Source: Linnemannia hyalina (Eukaryota; Mortierellomycota; Mortierellomycetes; Mortierellales; Mortierellaceae). Taken from it: a DNA stretch of 64,000 nucleotides. The first letter of the stretch is position 1, and the number at the start of each line of letters is the position of its first letter. Positions 49,654 to 61,314 of this stretch are shown here, piece by piece. The notes beneath the pieces are model-generated. The model was not told the DNA's origin and searched no databases. It saw nothing but the letters and a program-made list of their open reading frames with translations. Made by a program: the position numbers and the translations under genes. Location: the NCBI GenBank assembly GCA_019671135.1, contig JAHRHY010000009.1:2253659-2317658 (forward strand), read 5' to 3'.

Positions 49654-52600
49654 TCCAGGACTTGATCGTCGACGTTCCCTCCCTTTCTCCTCTGGACAAA
49701 GGGAGTGTTTCCTTACCAGAGTTAAGTTACAGTTCCAAGAATAAAAATTCTGCTATCAAAAACACTCCCCCCTCTGTATCCATTATTCGCACTACCACAT
49801 CCGCACCTCGTAGCCTACACAAACTCTCCTTCTCTCCTCCTCCACTCTCCCTTTTTCCCTCATCCATCCCTGCCTCGCCTCGTACTCCCTCCTCAATTGC
49901 CATCGACTCGACCACCACTGCCCCCAACACTCACTCCACCACGGTACCCTTTGACGATGAGTTACAACTCACCGACGACGTATCTGATACCTCGCCTGTT
50001 GGTCTTAGCCCATCAGAAGAAGTGGACCTGGACCCACTCTCCTCTCCTGCTGCTTTAGACCAACCCATGTCCAAGCGCAGGACCAAACGCTTGCGACACA
50101 AATCCGTCCGTCTGCACGCTTTCACGGCTGAGAAAGCCTCCCGTACACTCTTGTCGTTTATTGGTAATGTGGCTGGTGCCCCTGCGCGTATTTTAATCGA
50201 TTGCGGTGCGGAAGGGAACGTCATCAGTTCTTCTTTTTGCAAACAACACTCCCTCACTCGCACTCCTGGCCCCTCCATCCCCATCATCCTTCCAAACGGT
50301 TCCTCTTCCATTTCATCATCCACCTCCACCTTTACCATCGACCGCGACCACTACTCCGACAAACTGGAAGCACTCATTTACCCCCTCTCCAACTACGACC
50401 TCATCCTTGGAAAACCCTGGCTAACGACCATCAACCCTTTCATCAACTGGCGAAACAACGACCTTCACTTCACCCACAATGGACACACTGTTCTCTGGCG
50501 CTGTCGTGGTGCCAACGCCAACTCCATCTCCGCTCGCACACAAGGGAAACTCCTCTCTCACCTTCACTTTCACTCCCTTGCTACCCAACCTGGAAACGCT
50601 GTCTACCTCGCCCTCGTCAACATCGCTAAAAAGACCAACGACAACAACAGTAATGACAACAAACCGACCTCCCCTCCACTCTCACCCGACATTCACAACA
50701 TCGTCCACAACGAGTTCCCCGACGTTTTCCCTTCCTCCCTCCCCTCTGGCCTTCCCCCTGACAGAGGCGATGCAATGAAGATCGAAACTGATCCGAGCGC
50801 TGATCCCCCCTTTCGCCCTGTTATACGTCTCTCGATTGCTGAATTGGATGAACTAAGGAAGCAACTCGACGACCTACTTGGCAAAGGCTTTATCAAACCC
50901 TCTACCTCCCCTTATGGTGCCCCTGTATTGTTTGTGAAAAAGAAGGATGGTTCCTTGCGTATGTGTGTTGATTACAGAGGGTTAAACCGGATTACAAAAA
51001 AGAACAGACACCCCCTTCCCCGCATTGATGAACTTATCGACCGTTTCCGCGGGGCACGCTACTTTACCAAACTTGACCTCCTCTCCGGTTACCATCAGCA
51101 ACGTATAGCAGAAGAGGACACACACAAGACAGCCTTCCGTTGCCGCTACGGCCATTTCGAATTTAATGTGGTCCCTTTCGGGTTAACGAATGCACCGGCG
51201 TCCTTCTCCAATATGATGCTACGAGTATTAGACCCTGTTCTCGACAAGTGGGTTGTTGTTTACCTCGACGACATTCTTATCTACTCGCGCACCGAGGCCG
51301 AACATCTACAACATCTCCGATCCGTCCTCACGCTCCTCCGCAAGTACGGTCTCTACGCCAAGTTGAGCAAGTGCTCCTTTATGCAGAAAGAGACCGAGTT
51401 CCTCGGCCACGTCATCTCCAAGGACGGTATCCATACGAGCGGCGGTCTCGTTCGTGCCATCCGTGAATGGCCCCGTCCCCAGAAGCAGAAAGATGTTCAG
51501 CAGTTTGTTGGTCTTGCACAGTTCTATCATCAGTACATCGCTAACTTTGCCTCGATCGCCCTACCGTTGACCGCTCTCTTAGGTGAAGGCGTTCCTTTCT
51601 CTTGGTCTCAGGAGCAGGAAGTAGCGTTTACGACTCTGAAGGAGGCCATCAGTAAAGCACCTGTTCTACGTATCTTCGACCCCGACCTTCTAACAACCGT
51701 CGAAACCGATGCCTCCGGCTTTGCTCTCGGTGCCGTTCTCTTTCAGACCGATGAGCATGGCGAGTCGCGCCCCGTCGCCTTCACCTCCCGCAAGCTGAAC
51801 TCTGCCGAACGCAACTACCCAACACACGAACAGGAACTGTTGGCTGTTGTACATGCATTGAAGACATGGCGCTACTATCTGGACGGATCCCACTTCATCG
51901 TATACACCGACCATGCCACCCTCCAACACTTCCCCACTCAACCCAAACTCACCCGCCGTCAGGCCCGCTGGATGGAACTGTTGCAGGAATACAACTTCAC
52001 CTTCAAGTACAAGAAAGGAGCCGACAACATTGTCCCAGATGCCCTGTCTCGCCGACCGGACCATAGAGAGATTAACACACTCTCAGTACAGCTCGACCCC
52101 AGGCTCCGGCAGCGCCTGATGGATGGTTACAAAGAGGATCACCGCCTCAAACCGATCTATGAAAGCTGCCTCCAGGGAAGTCCACCGTCTAATTACTCTC
52201 TTGTTGATGGTGTTCTTTGCATTCAACGTAATGATCTTTTACTTGTTTGTATCCCCTCGAACTCTGACCTTCGGCTTTCTCTTCTTCACGATGCACACGA
52301 CTCCGCTATAGCTGGTCACTTCGGTTTCGAGAAGACGTACGGTCATCTCCACTCGCGGTTCTTCTGGCCATCTATGGCGAAGGACACCCGGCTGTATGTG
52401 CAGACCTGTGAGTCGTGCCAAAGGACTAAGCCCAGCAACCAACCACCTGCTGGCCTCCTCCAGCCCCTACCCATTCCCGATCGACCCTGGCAAACGGTGA
52501 CAATGGACTTTGTCGGCCCCCTACCCAAGACCCCACGCGGCTTTGACTCCATTACGGTCTTTGTTGACAAACTCACAAAGCAAGTGCACTTTGCCCCCTG

Positions 52601-53570
52601 CCACACCACCGACTCCGCCTCGCAAGTTGCACGCATTTTTTTCGACCATGTTTTCCGCTTGCACGGCATGCCAACCACCATTGTCTCCGACCGCGATACC
52701 AAGTTCACGAGCCGCTTTTGGAAAGAATTGAGCCGTCTGATGGACGTCCACCTTGCCATGTCGACTGCCTTCCACCCTCAGACCGATGGCCAGACCGAGC
52801 GTGCCAACCGCACCCTTATCACCATGCTCCGTAACTTTGTCGACCAACGGCAGTCTAACTGGGACCTCTTACTTTCCGCCGCCGAATTTGCCACGAACAA
52901 CGCCACCAATGCCTCCACTGGAGTCTCCCCGTTCTTCTTGAACTCCGGAGCCCATCCCAACATGCCCATGTCATTGTTGACCCCTACTCCCGGCCCCAAC
53001 CCATCGGTTAACGAGTTCGTGCAATCTCGAAGCGAAGCCCTCACCCTCGCTAAGGAGTCCCTTGCTGCCGCCCAAGAACGTCAAGCAGCCAACGCCGACA
53101 TCCATCGGCGAGAGCATGATTTCAAGGTTGGTGACCACGTTCTCCTTAACCTTGAGAATATCACCTTACCCTCGGACCGCACCCGCACGTCGCAGAAACT
53201 CTTGGCTCGCTTTGCCGGCCCCCACACCATTGTTGAACAGCTGTCCCCGGTCTCCTTCCGCCTTGATCTTCCACCGTCCATGAAGATTCACCCCGTCTTC
53301 CACGTCGACCGATTCCGACGCTACCAACCATCACCTGCGACGCTAGGACCAAGAACACCAGCACGGCCACCACCGGTTATCGTTGAAGACGAGGAAGAGT
53401 ATGAGGTCGAGGCCATTGCAGATCATAGGAAGGTTAACAACAACATGGAGTACCTTCTACAATGGCAAGGATACCCGCGCGAGGACTGGACATGGGAACC
53501 AGAGAGTGAACTGGCACACTGTAAGGACATCCTCAACAAGTACAAGCGCGACCATGGCCTTAGGACTTAG
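49632..53570 (+). CDS. Ty3 element 3 pol polyprotein
   Basis: Entered by -1 frameshift, 1312 residues. In order it encodes an aspartic protease (ILIDCGAEGNVI with DCG at the active site, LILGKPWL), RT (VDYRGLNRITKKN, FTKLDLLSGYHQ, YLDDILIYS), RNase H (VETDASGFALGAVLF, YTDHATLQHF), integrase (HHCC with CESCQRTK, DFVGPL, DRDTKFTS, E in TDGQTERAN) and a chromodomain (YEVEAIADHRKVNNN, WQGYPREDWTWEP). All catalytic motifs look functional. It shares the plan of Ty3 element 2 and roughly 60-70 percent of residues in RT. Both proteases depart from the canonical DSG. Confidence 0.96.
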   Translation, partial: SLRRSGLVQDLIVDVPSLSPLDKGSVSLPELSYSSKNKNSAIKNTPPSVSIIRTTTSAPRSLHKLSFSPPPLSLFPSSIPASPRTPSSIAIDSTTTAPNTHSTTVPFDDELQLTDDVSDTSPVGLSPSEEVDLDPLSSPAALDQPMSKRRTKRLRHKSVRLHAFTAEKASRTLLSFIGNVAGAPARILIDCGAEGNVISSSFCKQHSLTRTPGPSIPIILPNGSSSISSSTSTFTIDRDHYSDKLEALIYPLSNYDLILGKPWLTTINPFINWRNNDLHFTHNGHTVLWRCRGANANSISARTQGKLLSHLHFHSLATQPGNAVYLALVNIAKKTNDNNSNDNKPTSPPLSPDIHNIVHNEFPDVFPSSLPSGLPPDRGDAMKIETDPSADPPFRPVIRLSIAELDELRKQLDDLLGKGFIKPSTSPYGAPVLFVKKKDGSLRMCVDYRGLNRITKKNRHPLPRIDELIDRFRGARYFTKLDLLSGYHQQRIAEEDTHKTAFRCRYGHFEFNVVPFGLTNAPASFSNMMLRVLDPVLDKWVVVYLDDILIYSRTEAEHLQHLRSVLTLLRKYGLYAKLSKCSFMQKETEFLGHVISKDGIHTSGGLVRAIREWPRPQKQKDVQQFVGLAQFYHQYIANFASIALPLTALLGEGVPFSWSQEQEVAFTTLKEAISKAPVLRIFDPDLLTTVETDASGFALGAVLFQTDEHGESRPVAFTSRKLNSAERNYPTHEQELLAVVHALKTWRYYLDGSHFIVYTDHATLQHFPTQPKLTRRQARWMELLQEYNFTFKYKKGADNIVPDALSRRPDHREINTLSVQLDPRLRQRLMDGYKEDHRLKPIYESCLQGSPPSNYSLVDGVLCIQRNDLLLVCIPSNSDLRLSLLHDAHDSAIAGHFGFEKTYGHLHSRFFWPSMAKDTRLYVQTCESCQRTKPSNQPPAGLLQPLPIPDRPWQTVTMDFVGPLPKTPRGFDSITVFVDKLTKQVHFAPCHTTDSASQVARIFFDHVFRLHGMPTTIVSDRDTKFTSRFWKELSRLMDVHLAMSTAFHPQTDGQTERANRTLITMLRNFVDQRQSNWDLLLSAAEFATNNATNASTGVSPFFLNSGAHPNMPMSLLTPTPGPNPSVNEFVQSRSEALTLAKESLAAAQERQAANADIHRREHDFKVGDHVLLNLENITLPSDRTRTSQKLLARFAGPHTIVEQLSPVSFRLDLPPSMKIHPVFHVDRFRRYQPSPATLGPRTPARPPPVIVEDEEEYEVEAIADHRKVNNNMEYLLQWQGYPREDWTWEPESELAHCKDILNKYKRDHGLRT

Positions 53571-53582
53571 CGGATTTTTTTT

Positions 53583-53595
53583 TAAGAGGGGAAGG
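53583..53595 (+). promoter_or_regulatory. Polypurine tract of Ty3 element 3
   Basis: AAGAGGGGAAGG precedes the 3' LTR at 53596 directly, the position of the plus-strand primer. Confidence 0.8.
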
Positions 53596-53802
53596 TGCAA
53601 CATATTAGGTTTATCATTGCTCTCTAGTTAGTCATTCCTTGTCACTCTCTATCATCTCTGACTCACTATGACACTACACCTAGAAACCTAGTTGGCGACT
53701 TTGTATATATATTTAGTTGTACCATAGTAATAACATCAATCATCACTGCTTCAACTCTCGTCCCCGTTCTATACTTCTCTGTCCCAGTCTTCGCCTGTTG
53801 CA
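53596..53802 (+). repeat. 3' LTR of Ty3 element 3
   Basis: Same 207 bp as 48244-48450, no difference seen. It is followed by the AGATG duplication and the MULE exon. Confidence 0.97.
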
Positions 53803-56800
53803 AGATGTCTTGAGAAATGCTTTGAGGGTCGATAACTCTATGCTGGAAACCATAGGACTGAGCAAGCTCGATTCTCATTTGGCTCATAGCATAGTGATCC
53901 AGGAACCGACTGGAAGCAGAGAGCACCATCTTGAAATCACAAGCAATAACCCCGTCGAGGTCTTTGCTGTGATTGGTCACTCTACCGACGATGGCAAAGG
54001 CGAGCTCCCTGTTGAGCTTTGTAGAGATGAATTCCAGGAGTCGCTGCAAAGGTGTCTGACTGTTGACACCGAGCATCTTGATCAGCCTGTGGGTCATCTC
54101 AACTCGCTGCGAAGACCGCATCCCGGCGGTAAAGATGGTCTTGACCCAAGGGCCAGCCCAGTGCTCTCGACGGCGCCGCATTCTTCTCAGGTACTTGCCC
54201 CAATCTCCCCACTCGTACTCAACAAACATATGATCGTCTCTATCCACAAGCTGGTCGTCCTGGCTCGGCGAGTCCTTCTTTTCCTCGCCTTTGACCTTCT
54301 CTGCCTTCTTGCCCTTGACCATGCTTTTGATCTCAGGCTCGCGACGCTCCCCTCTGCCTTCCCCACCAAATCTTTGACAAAGACCCATCCATATCATCCT
54401 GAAGGCATCCTCTGTAATAGCTTCTCGGGCCTCATTGAAAACATCCATGAACGCCTCCTGATCCACGCATTTTGGGAATACTCTCTTGATGTGTCGACGT
54501 ATGTTCCTGAGCATGTGCCAAATACATGATACAATATTGGTCCTGCCCGTCAACACCTGATCGGTTGCCGCCTCCATCGCCGCCTCCTCGTCCATAATGA
54601 TTGTTGTAGGGTAAACGTACCCAGTCTCGGTCTTGGTGGCCTCCAGCAGCTGCTGCAATCCCCAGGCATAATACTCCTGGCTCTCTTGGCGGCTCAACGC
54701 ACAGGCAATCAACCGTGTACGATTTGTGGAGTCAACGACGACAAAGCAAGTCAAGCTCATGCCCAATCGATTAGTTTTGGCGGTGTTGTCGTGTACAACA
54801 ACACAGTGGTAACGCTTGTACAAAGCAACCTGCTCTGGAGACATCCAGAACAGGCGATCCAGACAGCATTCCTCGTCCACCTCGGAGGAAAAAAACCACC
54901 GCTCCTTCTGCATCTTGGTACACAGGTAGGCCTGCAGTAATGTTGCTTCCGCGTTCTGGGATGGTGGTCGGCGAGCATTCTTATACATCTTCAGTCGGGC
55001 GTCGATCTGTTGCTTGTTGAAGACCTTGTTGGAGTTGGTGTATGTCTGTTCCAGCTGTAACATTGTTGCCTCGGTCGAAGAATCCGTCTGTGCACGCTCC
55101 TTTATGATCTCAACCATTCTTGGGGAGAGGCGATTGATCATGTGGAGATCCTGCCTAGGCTGGTGACCATTGTGTTGAAGAGACCTGATCTTGGAGAGGC
55201 GCCAAGCGGGCCTGATCTCTAATGGACTTGTAAAATTGAGGCCGAACAGACACCCACAACGTGTGCTTTTTTGGGAGTCTCGCGACTTTTCTGGGTCAAC
55301 GCTCTTTCGGGCAATGTGAGAACCCTCTCTGCTACACGCGAAATAAACTGTATAACAAAAACAGAGCGCAAGAAAAGAAAGTGGCGTAAATAATTGGTTC
55401 TGGATCATGCACCACACTTTTCAATTCTCTAAATTTTATCCTGGCCTTGTCGTTATTTCTCCCCTCAACTTACCATGGAGACCTTTCTCAGGACTGGTCG
55501 TGTTCGAGGAACGAACTTTGATGTCGACGTTTCTGCTCCAGCCCCAGTCCTTGACAAAGTCGATCAAAGTCTCTGAGTGCGGGAAAATGTCACCCTCGTG
55601 TGGTTCCCATTCGTCGGCCAGTCTCAGCTGGTCCGTATTCAGTATTGATCCGTGAGCGTACACTTTAAGAATAGTCGGATTCAAGCAATCCTCCTGAACC
55701 TTGCACTCGGTACTAGTGGACGCGGCAGGCATACTGGTAGCGGCTGGTTTTTTGGTGGTTAGCGTCTCAGGAATGTTGACGGTGTATGGTCTGATAATAG
55801 TGGACAGGTCTCTGGTGGGGACAGCACGGCTCTTTATCACATCCTCGAATGATGGAAGATCGGACCCCGAGTCTGTGTTTGAATCCGAAAGGTTATTGTC
55901 CTCATCCATAAAGTCCCAGTCCTCGCTACCGCTCATTTCCTTGCCATTGTTTTGGTCCTTGCGATCATCGGTTCTTTTGCCATTGTATAGCGGATCGTCC
56001 CATGTCACAAAGTTGGCGATTGCACAACGAAGTAAGTCAATCTCTGTCTCCAAACCCCAGACCATTGGGGAAACGGAGGCCTGTTATTTGACAAAAGAAA
56101 AAACAGCAAATTAATAAAAAACAATAAAGTAAGAAGATGGCCAAGCATATTAATCGTACGTACCCTTTGGTGAGCAGATTGAACCGACTTGTATTTTAGG
56201 GTAGTATCCTCAGAGCACTGCCTGGTCTTTTGCACGTCTTTGCTCTATTAGATGAGCAAAATGCACAAGGTAAATATAAATAATGATCTTACAAGGACAT
56301 TTTCATGTTTATGTCTTTGGCCATTATTGACACAAACGTTACAGGCCGGCTGTCATCACTGTTGGGACGTACTTCATCGTCAGCGGCTTTGCTCTTCTCT
56401 TTGCTCTCATCGTTCATCTCCTCCTTGCTCTCGCCATTCATGTCATCCTTGTCCTCGCCGTGAGTTTTGCCTCCTTTTCCCATCGTATCGTTACCGCTCG
56501 TCTCCTCCACACCATCACCTGACTTTTTTAAATAATGAAGGATTAGTTAGTATAGAACATTAAAAAAATGCAATAGCAATGCATTGTTATTAATTGCCGT
56601 TTCATTCCATTACCTTGGGTGCAGACTTGATGGTCAAGAGGGGGAAGCCTTGCGCCTATAAAACAAATACTGCCTGCATTATGAATCACATTTTTTAAAA
56701 CAGTATAGCTGAAACCATGGCGCACAAGATCGCAAAAAATAATCTTGTTACCTTTTCATAGCCTATGACCCGCGCCAAATAAGCGGTTCGATAAATCGGA

Positions 56801-57867
56801 ATGTTCTTTTCCTCCCATCCATGGCACCCGTTCTTGAAGAGAATGTCATGTTCGACTGCAAATGCGGCAATAATTCCACACGAGACCCCATCCTGTCTGG
56901 GCACCTTGATAAAGGCAAGAGGGGCGTTGTCGATTTCCTTCCAAGTAGGAAAGTATAACTTAACAAAGGCCTTGATAGCCCCGGTAGTTTCAGCATACTT
57001 TAGATGATCCAGCTTGGCGCTAGACTTATCACCAACTGACAAGGTTCGGGCAACAGCGTCGATTCGGTAAAAGATCCAATGATTGCTCCGGATGAGTGCA
57101 AAAGCATACACTCTATCTGGACGCCCCGCCTCGAAAAAAGCTGTAACCTTCTTGTCCTTCTCGATTGTTCGATTGATGTTCCATTGCCACGTCCAGTGCT
57201 GTATCGTTGATGAGGCGACGAACAAGGTGCGTTGTCCTTGTGGGCTGATACCCAATTCGCGTTGGAAATAACATGCGATTCCATCCAGGGCCTCGCCGCT
57301 CAACCACTGATTGCCGGCAAAACTCAAGATGGCCTGATAATCCAGGGGCTTGGGGAGGCTGTCTTGCAATCTATGTGTCTCCAGAAACGTTATGAGATAT
57401 GTGTAGAGATCCGTGTTGATCGATTTCACGGGTCCATTGAGCCATGCAATCATCGTCGACAGCCTCTGTCGATAATAATCGGTCGCAGCTATCTCTGATA
57501 GAGTCCAAAAGTCGATGTGGGTGTTCGATCTCATTTGGAGGTAAAATCCCGATCCTGCAGTATAAAAATGGATCCAGTGTGGGGTTGTGCTCTTTTTAAG
57601 CTCTTTCGCCGCGTTTTGGATGGTGGCAACCGTGGGCTCGTCGAGAACGAAAGGAATGTTCTTGAGATGGTGAGGGGAACAAATTAATTTCCCTGACGTC
57701 GGCTCCTCAGGAACGAGCTTCCAACCAGCACGGAGTCTGCGTACTCTGGGAAAGTGGGCATCGACCAACTGTACGCCCGTCAACTCTTCGCGCCACTCGG
57801 TTCCATAGGGAATGGTGGTTGCATGCTTAGGAGGAGAAAAGGCAGGAATCTCAACGCAGAACTCCAT

Positions 57868-59089
57868 GGACTAATCGTGGTGGACAAAAGAGTTGATATT
57901 AGTCTTTAAATTATTAACTGGAACTGGAAGAACATAACAAAACCTTGAGAATACCAACAATGCTCGCCTTCTTCACAATGATGGAGGTTGGAAGCCAAAG
58001 AAATTTAAAAGGAGAAATAACAAGAAGATGCCATGTTTTGGCCCTCGGTTGTCAGGTTTTCACCATAAGCAATTTCCAACCCTCGAAATTGAACGCAAGA
58101 TGCATTCATTTCATTTCGGTTTGCCACGTGACCCGCCACCAACCAAGATTTTGCCACCAACCAACGCGACTGGAAATATTAGTTGTACTCTCTGGAATGT
58201 ACGCTTACTTCTGTTGGTACCCGTGGGATCTAGGCCAGTACCTACAAAGGGCTACTTGCCTAGAACCCTTGTCAACAAGCTCTTTGCCCCTTTTCCCCCG
58301 ATGCCCATCTGTCTTTGCCCTTCGCTTCTGCCATTTACATTCTCCATTCTAGATTCCATTTACATTCTCCATTCTAGATTCCATTCACATTTCAGGCCTT
58401 ACCCCATCCCATTTCTTGTTCATCCCGTTCGTAGATAAATAGACCCCTTGTCCTCTTGTTCTTGTCCTCCAGTCTGCAATAACTCATCTCCCACCTGTCC
58501 CCACCTGTCCTCTCTTCCCTGCACGCTACTTCCATACTGAACCGTATTATAATAACACCATACACACTACCCATCCTGTCTGATCATTGCATAAGATGTT
58601 TGCTGGGATGCTGATTCTCTCTACCTTGATAGAAAAAAATGACAGCATATACACACCAACACCTTGTTTAGCTTGGACTGTATTGACTTGTAGAGACGGT
58701 AATAAGCGAAGGCGAAAATGTGCAAAGCGTTGACATAGTATACCTAAATAATACCGGCAAAGAAAATAAGCGAAGACGTTGAAGTTCACGGGTAGAACGG
58801 TGGAAATAATGATGGCTGCCGCTGTTTGAGATATGGCTGGCTGAAAACAAAAAAGCAAAAAAAAAAAAGGGAGGCGTTGGTTTGCATGCTTTTAACTTTT
58901 CGCTCCTTCGGCAATAATACTTCTATGTACATTGGAGCCATGACGGAAAGTACCTAGGTATTCCCTCACCATCCCTTGTCGGAGATGACATTAACACTGA
59001 ATAACTTGACGATGACAACTGTATCCATTCATCACGCCCATGGTGTGTTGAAAGCATTAGAAGTCGCAATAACGCCTATGAGCAGCACC
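57868..59089. other. Spacer upstream of the Ulp1-MULE gene
   Basis: It contains a 25 bp direct repeat (TTTACATTCTCCATTCTAGATTCCA units, 58330-58392, about 2.5 copies). The MULE promoter and terminal inverted repeat should lie here, but no partner repeat is recognised near 46000-47250. A minus-strand AG before ATG 57867 (GATTAG) could be a 3' splice site of an upstream exon. No other gene is supported. Confidence 0.5.
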
Positions 59090-59431
59090 GAATTATTGTT
59101 TATCCCGTACAACATGTATCTTTTTTCATGTACCACAATTGGTTGAAAAGAAAGTGACAGTGAGGAGTAGTGGTCGTTTACGCCAATGGCACGATAGAGA
59201 GCATAATGTCGTGAGTTGTCTCACAAGTGCGCAAACGAAAAGAAACCGACGGGATGCAACAATGGTATGCGAGGCATCACAACAGCAAGTTTCAATGACT
59301 GGGACGATCTAGCCCCTTTTTTTTTTTTTTTTTTTTTTGGAACTATTAAAGTAATTTATATTCCACAAGAATAATGAATGTATCTTTACTTTGTCCTCCT
59401 TCCCTCCACCCTCGTTCTCTCGTTATTCATC

Positions 59432-61314
59432 ATGAGCAAAGTCGATGTTCGGGCATTGACCCAGGCTATCAACTACCAGCCATCGAACACCAATACCTTT
59501 GGTCTCCAGTGGATGATGCATCTCGGTCAAGCTGCTAGCGGCCGCCTATTGTTACAGCTTCTTGAAGTTATTCCTTCGGTGAAGTCAATGGAGGAGCCCC
59601 AGATTGTTGCCCGCAACTACGGATGTCCTGCTATTCACCCACCAGCCGTTCAGAAATGGACAGAGACTGTTCCTTGCAAGGACACAGTCCGGAGGTGCAT
59701 TCATTTTATGGCAGATGATGAACGTACGAGGGCCGAGGAAGATGACAAGTTGGGTCGACCGATGGAATTCGCTGATTTGGAGCCGTATTACTTTTACTAT
59801 AAAGAAGCGGGGTGGTCTTTCACTCAGAGGCAGATCTGGCACCTTAGTCAAGTAAGTACTGTGTACTCGTTTGAAAATATGGCTTTGATTTATTATCTGG
59901 CTTTTTTTACCCAGCTCACCTTTTGCTTAGTTTCACATTCTAAGAGACTTTGCACTCTCAATCCAAGACATGCTGCATTGGCTGGACTCTGAAGTCGATG
60001 GTGTGGATGTTGCCTTTGCCGGATATCTCAAAAGGGCAATCCTCGACAATCCTGCTACTATAGGTCAGTCGTCCGCGTGTTTATACATCCGGTCCTTCCA
60101 GCCTAGATTCACCAATGCTATCGCACCAAGTTTTACAAGCATTTTCACTTTACGTGAGAGGGCGTGCCTGGACAAGGGCATTATGGATTGTGTTCTTGCA
60201 CTCTTCACTCGTTGCTATGGTCTAGATGGTCGGATATTGTTTGCGCCTATTGATCTCACCGGGAAGAGACCCATTGCTTGGAGTACAAGAACAAGGAGAC
60301 TGGCGATAATGATTTGCACATTTGTCCGAATGGATCATGAGCACTGGGGTGCGATTATCTTGGATCTGAACAGCCACATTATCTATTTCGGATCTTCATC
60401 CAATCACCCCATCACTCTGGGGCATCTCAAGCCTCTTTTGTCCTATATCAACCCGTTGTCTGCCGCTAAAGATCAGTGGACAGTTGCAATGAAGAACATC
60501 AAACCTCTTTCCACCTCTGCTCTGCCTCAACTTCCGGACCTCGGAGCCCTCGCGATCGCAATGGCGATGGAACAACGGTGCAACACTCATGCCAACTGGA
60601 GCAGACATACCTCTCTTTTCGAGTACCGACTCCGCCTGCTGCGTTTATTTACCTGTTACACCCATGTAAGTGTTTGCTCTTTTCTCTACTTTTTTTACGC
60701 ACAAAAAAGCATACACACCTACACCCATCTCATCATTTCCCTTTGTCTGTTCTTCTAAAAAGATCGGGGCGGACACCATTTGGCGAGAATATTTGCTACA
60801 TGAGCCGTATCTGCCTATTATGTCGCAGCATGACGATTTCATCCTTTGGTTAACCTCCCCATCTCAAGCCGACAGTAATGATGGTAGTGGGGACATTGGC
60901 CGGAACGTAGATGATGAAGGGGACAATGACTTAGTTGATGATGATGGAAATGGCAGAGTCGAGTGGGAGGAAGACAGTGAGAATGAAGGAGAATTTAACT
61001 ATGGCGCTAAAGGTATATTGTCACTCTATTACGGCTTAGTGAAGAATGAAGCAACCACCAAAAAAATCAACTCGGTTTTAATTTCTCTTCTCTTGTCCTT
61101 GCTAGATGTACAAGACCGTTGGTTTATTAAGATGGTGAAACGCACTATTACGATTGGCCTGGATCTTTGTCTTACGCAGGATTCGATTATTACCCTTGTT
61201 ATGAGGGACGCCTGTAACAAGCCTGATTTGGACCAGGCGCAACTCTCTACATTTGTAAAGAATTACTACAACAAAAAAAAGAAGAATTGGGCGAACCCCT
61301 GGCTTGAAGGCTAG
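59432..61314 (+). CDS. Ulp1-like pseudoprotease, right-arm copy
   Basis: Exons 59432-59851, 59931-60665 and 60763-61314 join at GT-AG sites, all in phase 0, to give 568 residues. The ATG at 59432 (MSKVDVRALTQAI) follows a T run and a TTTACTTTG leader. Residues 220-350 resemble the C48/Ulp1 fold: LDKGIMDCVLALF, then HEHWGAIILDL with H278. The Asp expected 17 residues later is in YFGSSS (no acid). The Q-x-C motif reads PQLPDLGAL, with Leu for Cys. The protein should thus bind but not cleave, or use other residues. The MULE-linked Ulp1 domain at 57867-56752 keeps all three. The third exon is acidic, then Lys-rich. The unit could be transposon-derived. Confidence 0.75.

Larger units (their letters stand above)
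48244..53802 (+). mobile_element. Ty3/gypsy chromovirus 3, complete
   Basis: The element is 5559 bp with two 207 bp LTRs that appear identical, so insertion is very recent. AGATG is duplicated on both sides (48239-48243, 53803-53807). It has a primer binding site, gag, frameshift site, intact pol and polypurine tract, and is probably autonomous. It interrupts exon 6 of the Ulp1-MULE gene in the opposite orientation. Confidence 0.97.
47258..57867 (-). pseudogene. Ulp1 protease-MULE transposase fusion gene, split by Ty3 element 3
   Basis: Proposed minus-strand exons: 57867-56752, 56655-56614, 56522-56293, 56242-56164, 56080-55474, 55347-53803 continuing at 48238-48234, and 48130-47258. All introns are GT-AG and all phases agree, giving about 1498 residues once the Ty3 insert is ignored. 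Exon 1 is an Ulp1/C48 cysteine protease with H263, D280 and C330 (SNHWIFY, SVGDKS, RQDGVSCG). Exons 2-5 are an acidic linker. The exon 5-6 junction forms a FAR1-like zinc finger (YFACSREGSH, CGCLFGL). Exon 6 has the MULE core: HDNTAKTNRLG, IIMDEEAAMEAA, CIWHMLRNI and SSQRVEM. Exon 7 has a SWIM finger (CSCASMQNKGWVCRHFYY). An upstream exon before ATG 57867 cannot be excluded. The insert disables the transposase. Confidence 0.82.

Noticed and set aside
53717..54529. 270-codon plus-strand frame over the MULE exon
   Set aside because: Antisense of the MULE core with clear motifs on the minus strand.
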